Source: Bacteroidales bacterium (lineage in GTDB: Bacteria > Bacteroidota > Bacteroidia > Bacteroidales > WCHB1-69). From it: a DNA stretch of 64,000 bases. Shown here in pieces: positions 19,584-28,282 of this stretch. The notes beneath the pieces were generated by a model. It was not told the DNA's origin, did not search any database, and saw only the letters and a list, made by a program, of their open reading frames with translations. The stretch lies in assembly GCA_017394765.1 (NCBI GenBank), contig JAFPXF010000097.1, positions 1-64,000 on the forward strand. Reading direction: 5' to 3'. The translations under genes and the position numbers were made by a program. The stretch's first letter is position 1. Each line of letters starts with the position of its first letter.

Positions 19584-20027
19584 TTAATCATCAAGGCCGA
19601 CAAAATTTCCATTCTTGTCGAATAGCAGATCAACGTCCGTCTCCCAACCATTCATGTCGGATAATCCGACTTTATAGCGGCTGTTTTCTAATTCAATCTC
19701 CTCAATGTGCTGGCCGGGACAGTTAGCGGCCACGTAAGTGACGATACTTGCCGGGAAGAAACCCGTGGGCATGAGTCTGCCGTGACAATCCACCTTTTTC
19801 CAATTGCCATTGGATCTGAAATCCACATCCGTTCCGTCAACAAGGTCAACGTCATAGTCACCATCCTCGTCTCTGACGACGGAAAGAATGTCAATGCCAG
19901 GGAAATAGGTGTTCAGGAATGTCTTTGCCTTGGAGGGGAGTTTATCAGCAGTGACGGGTTTATCGTCACACGACACAAATGCGCTTAAGGCAACCACACT
20001 CATCACAATCAAAAATAATTTTTTCAT
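19584..20027 (-). CDS. PepSY-like lipoprotein
   Basis: 147 residues with a lipoprotein signal (MKKLFLIVMSVVALSAFVSC). The mature part holds two copies of a PepSY-like unit (LPSKAKTFLNTYFPGIDILS, then DVDLVDGTDVDF with NGNWKKVD; later VTYVAANCPGQHIEEIELEN, GWETDVDLLFDKNGNFV), as in the putative beta-lactamase-inhibitor-like PepSY family of Bacteroidetes. Exact function is unknown. Followed by a palindromic terminator. Confidence 0.75.
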   Translation of the reverse strand: MKKLFLIVMSVVALSAFVSCDDKPVTADKLPSKAKTFLNTYFPGIDILSVVRDEDGDYDVDLVDGTDVDFRSNGNWKKVDCHGRLMPTGFFPASIVTYVAANCPGQHIEEIELENSRYKVGLSDMNGWETDVDLLFDKNGNFVGLDD

Positions 20028-20315
20028 CGTTTTGTATTTTTAAGTGCTTTTTAGGAGGGCTTCTGTTTTTCACTTCTTCACGTTGTCGCCGGTCTTGGTG
20101 CGAAGTCCGTTAAACATCAAGGCAGGCAAACAACGCCGCAAAATTAAAAAATTTTTGTTAATTGGATAAAAAAATCCGAAATGGTTGCGCCTTGTTGATG
20201 GTTTTTTTTGCTTTTTTTTTGCGTTTTGTCATAACTAATTAATTGTCAGTCTGTTGCTGATTTATCCTAAAACGTAGTATTTGCTCGTACCTGCATTTAC
20301 TTGCCATAAAAACTT
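20028..20315. other. Intergenic region between divergent genes
   Basis: No gene seen. A weak minus-strand -7 element (TAATTTTG) lies near 20144, upstream of the PepSY-like gene; the rest is A/T-run sequence. Confidence 0.4.
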
Positions 20316-20323
20316 TATTTTTG
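20316..20323 (+). promoter_or_regulatory. -7 element of the GT39 gene
   Basis: TATTTTTG followed by CAGCC, 8 nt before the ATG at 20332, giving a very short leader. Confidence 0.6.
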
Positions 20324-20331
20324 CAGCCGTG

Positions 20332-22029
20332 ATGAAAAACAACAGGATTTTCTATCTGATTTTGCTCCTTTGGGTTTGTGTGGACCTCTTGACGGCACTG
20401 TTTGTCAACATTCACTCAGACGAGGCCTACTACGCCCTCTACGGTGCCCGTCTCGCCTGGGGTTACTACGACCACCCGCCCATGGTGGCATTGCTGGCTC
20501 ATTGCAGCGACCTTCTCTTCGACGGCATCCTTGGCGTGCGATTCTGCACCATATTGATGCACGCCGGCACCCTTTGGCTGGTTTGGAAGACCCTTTCCGC
20601 CGAGGAACGCGATGCCCCTCACGCCGCCGTGGAGTTCTGCATTATCGCCGCCTCCCTGACGATGTTTGTGATCTATGGATTCACCACCACCCCGGACGCG
20701 CCACTGCTCTTTTTCACCGCACTCTTTTTCCACCTTTATAAAAAATATGTAGGATTGAAGGCCGGCGAGACATCCGAACTTCCGGAAACGCCACAAAAGG
20801 GGCACCTGTCTTCAGGAAAGGGATGGTTCTTGGCCACGGCTATCGGCGTGACGGTGGCTGCCATGATGTACAGCAAATACATGGGCGTGCTGGTCGTGGC
20901 CTTCGTGATCCTCTCCAACTTGCGATTACTGCGCGACATCCGTGTCTGGTATGCCCTGTTGCTTGCTCTTCTGCTCTTCACGCCCCACCTTGTCTGGCAA
21001 GTCCAAAACCAATTTCCCAGCTTCACCTACCACCTCATCGCCAGAAACACTCATTTCCGGATAGCTTTCCCTTTGGAATACATTCCCAACCAATTACTGG
21101 TTTTCAATCCCATAGCCTTCTGTCTGGCCCTCTGCTTCTGCTGGAAAAGACGCAAAACGGCAGACCTGTTCGAGAAGGCTTGCCTTTACACCATTGTGGG
21201 ATTCATTCTCTTTTTCTGGGTGATGACCGTCAAAGGGCATGCCGAGCCCCATTGGACGGTGGCGGCCTCCGTACCGATGCTGCTGGTGCTGTTCCGCAAC
21301 CTGCACAAAGAGGGGTGGAGCAAATGGATTTACCGGCTGATTCTACCCTTGGCGGCACTGCTTGTTGTGGCCAGAATCGCGCTTTGTTTCAACGTGCTGG
21401 CCAAATCAACAGGCTACGGCAGCAGGAAAGACTATCTGTCGGCCATCCAAAAACTCGACATCGACAGGCCCGTGGTATTCATCGAAACGTTCCAGAATCC
21501 CTCCCTGTACCGTTTTTACACCGGCAAGGAAGCAACCACGCTCAGCACCCTTCGCGGGCGCCGCAGCCAATACGACATCCTGCAACTGGACACTGCCTGG
21601 CAAGGCAGGCCTGTAATCATTTTTGGTAATATACCCGGTGCAAAAGACACGGTAATCGACAATATCACCATCCATTATCGAAGCACCAGGCATTTTCAGG
21701 GCACCAACCGCATAGAGGTCGAACTCAACCAGTGCGATTTCCTGGACGGCGACTCCGTCAGGGTGCATTACACCCTCTCTAATCCCTATCCCGTGAACTT
21801 CGACCTTGCAAACACTGAGTTCCCCGTCTCCATAACGGCTGTTTACAAAACCAAAGAGGGTTATCAAAAATACGAATGCCCCATCACGGAAAGGCCGTCC
21901 CTCTACCCCAACGGCTGGATCAGGTGTACCGCTTCTTTCCCATTGCTACATAATACCCCTATGGTTTTCTCCCTGTATAACGGCGTTTGCGAAACCGTCA
22001 ACAGCAAACCGCATATTCTGGCACCGTGA
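20332..22029 (+). CDS. Glycosyltransferase family 39 membrane protein
   Basis: 565 residues from ATG 20332, which follows the promoter; the open frame extends further only with TTG. Many membrane helices and the GT39/ArnT-type first loop with the acidic motif IHSDEAYYALYGARLAWGYY followed by DHPP. Such enzymes transfer a sugar from a polyprenyl phosphate donor on the periplasmic face. The C-terminal 170 or so residues form a soluble domain. Acceptor unknown. Confidence 0.85.
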   Translation: MKNNRIFYLILLLWVCVDLLTALFVNIHSDEAYYALYGARLAWGYYDHPPMVALLAHCSDLLFDGILGVRFCTILMHAGTLWLVWKTLSAEERDAPHAAVEFCIIAASLTMFVIYGFTTTPDAPLLFFTALFFHLYKKYVGLKAGETSELPETPQKGHLSSGKGWFLATAIGVTVAAMMYSKYMGVLVVAFVILSNLRLLRDIRVWYALLLALLLFTPHLVWQVQNQFPSFTYHLIARNTHFRIAFPLEYIPNQLLVFNPIAFCLALCFCWKRRKTADLFEKACLYTIVGFILFFWVMTVKGHAEPHWTVAASVPMLLVLFRNLHKEGWSKWIYRLILPLAALLVVARIALCFNVLAKSTGYGSRKDYLSAIQKLDIDRPVVFIETFQNPSLYRFYTGKEATTLSTLRGRRSQYDILQLDTAWQGRPVIIFGNIPGAKDTVIDNITIHYRSTRHFQGTNRIEVELNQCDFLDGDSVRVHYTLSNPYPVNFDLANTEFPVSITAVYKTKEGYQKYECPITERPSLYPNGWIRCTASFPLLHNTPMVFSLYNGVCETVNSKPHILAP

Positions 22030-22079
22030 CGAACCGACTCTTCACCTTCAGTCGGCAAACAGCAGCCCTTGTCGCAATG

Positions 22080-23807
22080 CTAATGGTTCACCACCACCTT
22101 GAATGTGCGGGAACGTCCGTTCTGCGTCGCTTTCAGCAAATAGACACCGCTGTTCCATGTTGAGGTGTTCATCACCATTTGGGTTCCATGGCACTCCGCG
22201 GCATAGACCTTCTGTCCAGTGAGGGCATACACCTCCACCTGCACAGCCTCTTCACTGTCGTTGTGCAACACCAACCGCCCGGATGTGGCAGGATTGGGCG
22301 TGACCGTGACGGGCAAATCCCCATACTCCACCACCCCGGGACCAAAGGTTACATAAATCACCCATTCTTTCGAACGTCCATCCACAGTGGTCAGCGTGTA
22401 AATGACCGGTGTTTCTGTCATGAAATTCTGCGGTAAGGAAGGATCCGGAGAACAGGTCACCCACATCGGAAGAACCATAGTGGGGGCAATATCATACCAA
22501 TCGGGAACAACGCAGTCCACACCATAGAAGAGGGTATCACCCCCCATTGGATAAAATTCCAAATCCATTTGACCATCCCACAATGAGAAGGAGAGAATGT
22601 CGGGTTCTATTTGCAGGACCGGCAGGTAATTCACAAGCCCGTACTGGGAATTGTCGGCATAATGGGTGATGACGCTCTCCGCGTATGTGCTGTCGTTGTC
22701 ACCCCAGAAGTTTCCCACCGCCTCGATATCGCAGGTGGCGTTATTATAAAGATTGTACTCCACCCCACCATTCGAGTTATTGAACAGGCAGTTGTTGCCG
22801 GGATCGTCCACAGTGCCCATGTCAATCCGATGCTTGTTGATGGCGGTAATTCCCCAGAGGTTGCCGGTGATGAGGTTGCGGCGCAATTTGGCCCGGCATG
22901 TGGTGTCGCTGCCGTATATGCTGATGCCGCTGCCACCATTCATGGGATTGGTTTCCAAATTGTTGTCTTTGAAAGTATTGTCCTCTATGAGAGCCTCAAT
23001 CCCAGGGCCTTGTTGCGTATATCCATAACGATTGTTCACCACCGTGTTGCTCCGGATGATGGCATTGGTGTGCCCCACCCCCAACAGGTTGGCGATGGCA
23101 ATGCCGCCCGACATCGCAACGCATCCCTCGATGTGGTTGCCCTCAATCACAACAGTGTCGCCGGCATTGCCGGGACCCAAGTTGATTTGAGGTTGGTTGA
23201 TATTATTCAACACATTGTGATAAAATGTGTTATATCGGATTACAGGAGCTCCCGTCACATTGGCTGCGGAACTAATGGCTGCCTTGCGGTTCTCATAAAA
23301 AGTACAGTTTTCGATGACGGGATTGGCGTTGGAGTATTTGATACACTGTTCTTTGAAATAGCGGAACATGCACCTTTCAAACGTCACCCCACTTTGCATC
23401 ACCTGGATGTCGTTGCCGTATTCGAACAGGATATCCGAAAAACGGCTGTTTGCGGCGTTGTCAAGGCGGATTTCGTAGAATTCACTGCTACAGTTGGATG
23501 TATTGCAGGTAAACAACAGCGTGTCGGTACGGGGAGCGCTGGCCACCGTGCCGTGGATGGTGAGAGTAATCGGGTTGTAGCAGAGTATCTCTTGGGTATT
23601 TGCATCCAACAACAGCGTGTCGCCCGCCGAAATGGTGATATCTTGCAGCAGCGTATAGTGACCCGAGGAGGGAGTGGTCACCGAAGTCGGATAAGCTGTG
23701 GCAAAATCCGGGAAAGTGTAGGTTTGGCCCAATCCGGGAGTCACAATCTGGGCATGCACAAGCGTGACGGAAAGCGTCAGCAAAAAGATAATAATAATAT
23801 GTTTCAT
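22080..23807 (-). CDS. Secreted right-handed beta-helix protein with T9SS sorting domain
   Basis: 575 residues: signal peptide (MKHIIIIFLLTLSVTLVHAQ), a region of parallel beta-helix repeats with pectate-lyase-like spacing (VIEGNHIEGC, IIRSNTVVNNRYG, LIEDNTFKDNNLE; about 110-390), and a type A C-terminal sorting domain (VTVTPNPATSGRLVLHNDSE, VYALTGQKVY, WNSGVYLLKA). The last domain targets proteins through type IX secretion to the cell surface; porQ lies at 44 kb. Ligand or substrate unknown. The promoter TACCTTTG is at 23832-23839. Confidence 0.85.
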   Translation of the reverse strand: MKHIIIIFLLTLSVTLVHAQIVTPGLGQTYTFPDFATAYPTSVTTPSSGHYTLLQDITISAGDTLLLDANTQEILCYNPITLTIHGTVASAPRTDTLLFTCNTSNCSSEFYEIRLDNAANSRFSDILFEYGNDIQVMQSGVTFERCMFRYFKEQCIKYSNANPVIENCTFYENRKAAISSAANVTGAPVIRYNTFYHNVLNNINQPQINLGPGNAGDTVVIEGNHIEGCVAMSGGIAIANLLGVGHTNAIIRSNTVVNNRYGYTQQGPGIEALIEDNTFKDNNLETNPMNGGSGISIYGSDTTCRAKLRRNLITGNLWGITAINKHRIDMGTVDDPGNNCLFNNSNGGVEYNLYNNATCDIEAVGNFWGDNDSTYAESVITHYADNSQYGLVNYLPVLQIEPDILSFSLWDGQMDLEFYPMGGDTLFYGVDCVVPDWYDIAPTMVLPMWVTCSPDPSLPQNFMTETPVIYTLTTVDGRSKEWVIYVTFGPGVVEYGDLPVTVTPNPATSGRLVLHNDSEEAVQVEVYALTGQKVYAAECHGTQMVMNTSTWNSGVYLLKATQNGRSRTFKVVVNH

Positions 23808-23831
23808 AGCAATCTATTTTAAAGAACGCTG

Positions 23832-23839
23832 CAAAGGTA
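23832..23839 (-). promoter_or_regulatory. -7 element of the beta-helix gene
   Basis: Minus strand TACCTTTG followed by CAGCG, 24 nt before the ATG. Confidence 0.6.
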
Positions 23840-23857
23840 CATAATTTTGGGTTATTG

Positions 23858-24823
23858 TTACCGCAAATGGCGGCACAGGAAATCAATGGCGATTTTCAGG
23901 CAGGCGTCAAGTTTGTCGGGAATGATTTTGAACCTGGGGCCAAAATAGAACGCGTGCGGTTCCCCCTCGAAGGGGTGAAGTTCATAATTCTTCATCCCCA
24001 AGGAGTCCATTCTATGGGCTATGCTGTAAGAACCATAAAGTTTGGGAGACACGATAGCATAAATGCCCGAATTGCCGTATGTATAGGGCACGGTCTTGTC
24101 GTTGGTGCCGTGAATCATACAGACGGGTGTGGTTTCATCGGCATCGATGACTTCAATATCGGAGACACCGCCCCACTGGTCCACCAGTCCCGCCACCCGG
24201 CTGGTGTGCCCGCGGCTGATGTCGAGTCCGGAATCGTCCAGCATACCGAGGTCGCTGCCAAGGGAGGCCTCGGCAGGGCGCTCGTCGTCCTTCATGAACA
24301 CCGCGTACAGGGAGGCGATGCTGCCGGCGGAGTTGCCTAACAGGAAGATAGCCGTGGTGTCGATGCCATAATGATCGCTCTTGGCCTTGAAAAACCGGAT
24401 GGCGGCACTGACGTCCTGAGTGGCCATATAAGCACCGCGCATCATATTGGCGGGCGAGATGCTGAGCGCGGGCACCAGCCGGTAGTCGATGGAGGCCACC
24501 ACAAAGCCGTGGTGGGCCAGCGTGTCGGCAATAGCCACCATGTCGGCATAGTCGCGCGACCCTGCCACGAAACCGCCGCCGAACACCGTGATGACCATCG
24601 GACGGCGGGCCATCGTGTCGTGATACGGCTCGTAAAAGTCGGCCCGCAGATCTTTCATCACCCCCGCCACATCCTCAGCCTGGTTGAAGAGAATGCCATG
24701 CACCACCGAGACCTCGTCAAAGACTCGGTTGGCAAAACGTTGTGCCTGCGCGGAAGGCCCGCCGGCAAGCAACAGGCATCCTAAAACCGCGAAATAAAAT
24801 CTCCACCTGGACATAGATACCAC
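23858..24823 (-). CDS. Secreted alpha/beta hydrolase (esterase-like)
   Basis: 321 residues; signal peptide from MSRWRFYFAVLGCLLLAGG (start at 24823 or three codons later). Alpha/beta hydrolase features: oxyanion loop VFGGGFVAGSRDY, nucleophile elbow GNSAGS, Asp in HGTNDKTVPY and His in GEPHAFY. The VASIDYRL block is typical of the carboxylesterase/BD-FAE group. Likely a periplasmic or secreted carbohydrate- or lipid-ester hydrolase; substrate not visible. Confidence 0.8.
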   Translation of the reverse strand: MVSMSRWRFYFAVLGCLLLAGGPSAQAQRFANRVFDEVSVVHGILFNQAEDVAGVMKDLRADFYEPYHDTMARRPMVITVFGGGFVAGSRDYADMVAIADTLAHHGFVVASIDYRLVPALSISPANMMRGAYMATQDVSAAIRFFKAKSDHYGIDTTAIFLLGNSAGSIASLYAVFMKDDERPAEASLGSDLGMLDDSGLDISRGHTSRVAGLVDQWGGVSDIEVIDADETTPVCMIHGTNDKTVPYTYGNSGIYAIVSPKLYGSYSIAHRMDSLGMKNYELHPFEGEPHAFYFGPRFKIIPDKLDACLKIAIDFLCRHLR

Positions 24824-24857
24824 CTTTTATTTTCGATTATTCACCTTTCACATCATG

Positions 24858-25559
24858 TCAGTCTTTCACACAGCGGACAGACAATGCATCCTCCGAGGGA
24901 ATTTGTGAGCCGACCTTCAGACTTGACTCATGCGCGCTGATGAATCTGCTTATGACTCTCCCGGACGCCGTAATTTCGGTTGTCCAGAATGCTGCCAAAT
25001 CGCCTATAGGGTTAACGCTTCCGATGTAGGAGGCGGGCAGGGCCGAGAATCCGGTGGAGTTGTTGGTGGAAGGCTGGAATCCCGCCCCACCGAAGTCGGA
25101 GACCTGGTTCCAGTGTTCTTCAGAGGCGAGAGCTTTGGCTACAGTGGTGCTTTTTTCGAGATATTTCTCATTGTTAATTATCGCCTGTTCCATATCATAC
25201 CATTCTTTTCCATCGGGAAGATGCCATCCCTCCGGACAGGCTCTGGTGGCGGCGCTATAGGAGTAGAGGTAGCCGTACACCTCCACGTTGTCCATATTGC
25301 CTGCAGGCGGGACACGGACATCATCGTGCAGTTCACTCAGTTCAGGGGAAGGGAGATGGATAGTGTCGCCGTTGGGGTAGTGTGTCGTTTTCAGGTTGGA
25401 GGCCATCCATACCTGGTTCCCGATTTTCACGGCGTCATACCGGTTGCCGTCAACATCCGTCACGGCATTCTTGATCACCTCAGCTGTTTCTCCTGACCTA
25501 TTGTGGCAGGAAATACAGAGCAGAGAGGATAAAACCAAAAAGAATAATATTTTTTTCAT
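24858..25559 (-). CDS. FISUMP-domain lipoprotein
   Basis: 233 residues with a lipoprotein signal (MKKILFFLVLSSLLCISC). The mature protein is a Fibrobacter succinogenes major paralogous domain: AVKIGNQVWMASNLKTTHYP, YLYSYSAATRACPEGWHLP, GGAGFQPSTNNSTGFSALPA and the terminal ALSVRCVKD. Such lectin-fold-like proteins are abundant surface lipoproteins of unknown ligand. Promoter TACTTTTG at 25605-25612. Confidence 0.85.
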   Translation of the reverse strand: MKKILFFLVLSSLLCISCHNRSGETAEVIKNAVTDVDGNRYDAVKIGNQVWMASNLKTTHYPNGDTIHLPSPELSELHDDVRVPPAGNMDNVEVYGYLYSYSAATRACPEGWHLPDGKEWYDMEQAIINNEKYLEKSTTVAKALASEEHWNQVSDFGGAGFQPSTNNSTGFSALPASYIGSVNPIGDLAAFWTTEITASGRVISRFISAHESSLKVGSQIPSEDALSVRCVKD

Positions 25560-25604
25560 AGTGTGTTTTTGTTTTGATTAATGATCTTTCGCTGTTTTTG
25601 CTGG

Positions 25605-25612
25605 CAAAAGTA
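25605..25612 (-). promoter_or_regulatory. -7 element of the FISUMP gene
   Basis: Minus strand TACTTTTG followed by CCAGC, 45 nt before the ATG. Confidence 0.55.
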
Positions 25613-25860
25613 CAAAATAATAATGATATTTTTATCCCTTCACACCAAAAATGTGCCCCCCATTGCAAAAATATGAACACATGAAAAAACAATCTTTATG
25701 GGGGGTGTGGTAAAATACTGGTAATTAATGTATTGTAAAATACTCACATTACAACAATGTAAAAGGATAAAAACAGAAATATGTGAAGGGTTAAGACAAA
25801 ATACTGATTGGTGTCTCTGATAATTGATCATATTTGCCGCTGTGTTAAAAAAGGTAGTTA

Positions 25861-26206
25861 TATACTTGATGGCACCGAGTCAGGATACACAACACATTTT
25901 TCCAACGCCTCCCTTTCGCGGCAAGCAAGTTTTATGCATCTTGGATGCCGACCCCCCGCACCGCGAGAGGGTGTCGGTGCCGTGGTCCCACCCTCACACT
26001 GCGCTCCTTCGTCGCTTGTGTGGGGTTATGGAGAGGATGTCCCTCCGGGACAATAGGGATAATCATTTTCCTTGAGCAGCCCCGTTAGGGGCAAAAGCTC
26101 GGTAGAAACCGGGGGCGTGCGCAATTACGGATGCATTTCTCACCGCGCCGGCACGCCCAAACAAAAAAACAAAAGCCCAAATTTGTGCCATCAAATATAT
26201 AATTCC
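25861..26206. mobile_element. MITE-like element with terminal inverted repeats
   Basis: TATACTTGATGGCAC (25861-25875) and GTGCCATCAAATATA (26185-26199) form terminal inverted repeats with one mismatch around about 310 bp without a convincing gene. The interior has small GC-rich dyads (CCCTCCGGGAC, CCCCGTTAGGGGC). One end recurs at 50170-50192 and an internal piece at 18077-18107, so it is a dispersed, non-autonomous repeat. No transposase is present in the window. Confidence 0.55.
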
Positions 26207-26218
26207 CCGTTTTTTTCG

Positions 26219-26226
26219 TATTTTTG
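26219..26226 (+). promoter_or_regulatory. -7 element of nadD
   Basis: TATTTTTG followed by CACG, 26 nt before the nadD ATG and just outside the repeat element. Confidence 0.6.
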
Positions 26227-26252
26227 CACGATTTTTTTCAACCAACGACGAA

Positions 26253-26834
26253 ATGTACAAGACCGGCCTCTATTTCGGATCCTTCAACCCCATACACATC
26301 GGGCATTTGGTCATCGCCGAGTACCTTTTGGAACACTCGGACCTGCAGGAGCTTTGGTTTGTGGTGTCACCCCGCAACCCGCTGAAAGAGAAAAGTTCCC
26401 TGCTGGATGACCGGCAACGGCTCCACATGGTCAACTTGGCCATCGGCGACGATGCGCGCTTCAAGGCCTCCGACGTCGAGTTTTACTTGTCGCAGCCCTC
26501 CTACACCTGCCACACGCTCGTGCATCTTCAGGAGAAATTCCCCAAGCGCGAGTTTGCGCTCATCATGGGGGAGGACAATCTGCAGACCTTCGACCGCTGG
26601 CTCAACTACGAGTGGATTTTGGAGCACTTCCCCATCTACGTCTATCCGCGTATCGGATACGATGGCGGCGAGCGCAAGTCGCATCCGCATGTCACCTTCA
26701 TCGACGCGCCCCGCATCGAGCTCTCCTCCACCCTCATCCGCAACAGCATCCGCGACGGCAAGGAGGTCCGCTATATGTTGCCTCCCAAGGTTTACGACTA
26801 TATCGATGAAATGGGCTTCTACACTCGTCACTGA
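26253..26834 (+). CDS. nadD: Nicotinate-nucleotide adenylyltransferase
   Basis: 193 residues. It adenylates NaMN in NAD biosynthesis. The nucleotidyltransferase motif GSFNPIHIGHLVIAEYLL, VSPRNPLKEK, the NaMN-binding EDNLQTFDRWLN stretch and the ISSTxxR-type motif (ELSSTLIRNSI) are present. It precedes rlmD by 27 bp. Confidence 0.95.
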   Translation: MYKTGLYFGSFNPIHIGHLVIAEYLLEHSDLQELWFVVSPRNPLKEKSSLLDDRQRLHMVNLAIGDDARFKASDVEFYLSQPSYTCHTLVHLQEKFPKREFALIMGEDNLQTFDRWLNYEWILEHFPIYVYPRIGYDGGERKSHPHVTFIDAPRIELSSTLIRNSIRDGKEVRYMLPPKVYDYIDEMGFYTRH

Positions 26835-26861
26835 CATTTACTCACCCAAAACTCAACCAAG

Positions 26862-28268
26862 ATGACATTCAAACGTTACAACATCGAGAATCTCGAGATT
26901 CTCTCTGCCGGCGCCGAGGGCAAGGCCGTGGCCAAGCAAGACGGACTCACCATATTTGTACCCTACGCCGTGCCCGGCGACTTTGTGGATGTCGAGATCT
27001 ACAAGCGCAAGCGCGGCTATGCCGAATCCAACCTGCTCTCCATCCGCACGCCCTCACCCGACCGTGTGACACCGCCCTGCGGGCACTTCGGCGTGTGCGG
27101 CGGCTGCAAATGGCAGATGCTCTCCTACGAAAAGCAACTGGAGTTCAAGCAGAAACAGGTGGAAGACAACTTCCGCCACCTCGGCAAGTTCGAGTTTCCG
27201 GAGCTGCGCCCCATTATCGGCTCCGCCAAGCCCTACTACTATCGCAACAAGTTAGAGTTCACCTTCTCCACCATGCGTTGGCTCTCCTACGAGGACTTGC
27301 GCCGCCAGCAGGATGGCGAGTTCTTCGAGCAACGATGCCTCGGCTTCCACATTCCGGGCATGTTCGACAAGATTCTCGACATCGAGCACTGCTGGCTGCA
27401 GGGCGCGCCAAGCAACGACATCCGCCTCTTCTGCCGCAGCTATGCCATGGAACACGAGCTGCCCTTCTACGACCCGCGCGAGCGCACGGGACTGCTGCGC
27501 AACCTCATCATCCGCACCGCCTCCACCGGCGACCTGATGGTCGTGCTCGTCGTCACCGACTTCAACGAACAGGCCTCCAACATGATGGAAGCCCTTGCAG
27601 AACGCTTCCCCGAAATCACCTCCCTCGTCTATGTCGTCAACACCAAGATGAACGACGCCATCTTCGACCTGCCCTTCTTCCTGTTCAAGGGACAGGATTA
27701 TATTATGGAAGAAATGGAAGGGCTGAAATTCAAGGTAGGTCCGAAGTCGTTTTACCAAACCAACAGCGAGCAGGCATACAACCTATACAAGGTGGCGCGC
27801 GAATTTGCCGGCATCCATCCCGACGAGGTGGTCTATGACCTCTTCACCGGCACGGGCACCATTGCCAACTTCGTGGCGCACCAGGCCAAGCGGGTGGTGG
27901 GCATCGAGTATGTGGACACCGCCGTCGCCGATGCCCGCATCAACTCCGAGATGAACCACATCCACAACACGGAGTTCGTGGTGGGCGACATGGCCAAGAT
28001 CTTCACCGACGGCTTCATTGCCAAGCACGGGCGCCCCGATGTCATCATCTCCGACCCGCCACGCGCAGGCATGCATCCCAATGTCATCGAGCAGCTGCTC
28101 AAGTTAGAGGTGCCGCGCATCGTCTATGTAAGCTGCAACCCCGCCACGCAGGCCCGCGACCTGACGCTGCTCGACCCCAAATACCGCGTCGCCGCCGTGC
28201 AGCCCGTCGATATGTTCCCCCACACACAACATGTGGAGAATGTGGTGCTGCTCCAGTTGAAATTATGA
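26862..28268 (+). CDS. rlmD: 23S rRNA (uracil-C5)-methyltransferase RlmD/RumA
   Basis: 468 residues: N-terminal TRAM domain (about 1-62), iron-sulfur Cys cluster CGHFGVCGGCKW with a later Cys (HCWLQ), SAM-binding VYDLFTGTGTIANF, DPPRAGMHPNV and the catalytic Cys in YVSCNPATQARDL. It uses SAM to methylate a uridine of 23S rRNA; which uridine is uncertain because RlmCD-type paralogues share these motifs. Its stop overlaps a possible ATG of the next gene. Confidence 0.93.
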   Translation: MTFKRYNIENLEILSAGAEGKAVAKQDGLTIFVPYAVPGDFVDVEIYKRKRGYAESNLLSIRTPSPDRVTPPCGHFGVCGGCKWQMLSYEKQLEFKQKQVEDNFRHLGKFEFPELRPIIGSAKPYYYRNKLEFTFSTMRWLSYEDLRRQQDGEFFEQRCLGFHIPGMFDKILDIEHCWLQGAPSNDIRLFCRSYAMEHELPFYDPRERTGLLRNLIIRTASTGDLMVVLVVTDFNEQASNMMEALAERFPEITSLVYVVNTKMNDAIFDLPFFLFKGQDYIMEEMEGLKFKVGPKSFYQTNSEQAYNLYKVAREFAGIHPDEVVYDLFTGTGTIANFVAHQAKRVVGIEYVDTAVADARINSEMNHIHNTEFVVGDMAKIFTDGFIAKHGRPDVIISDPPRAGMHPNVIEQLLKLEVPRIVYVSCNPATQARDLTLLDPKYRVAAVQPVDMFPHTQHVENVVLLQLKL

Positions 28269-28282
28269 TAATAATTTGGAAT

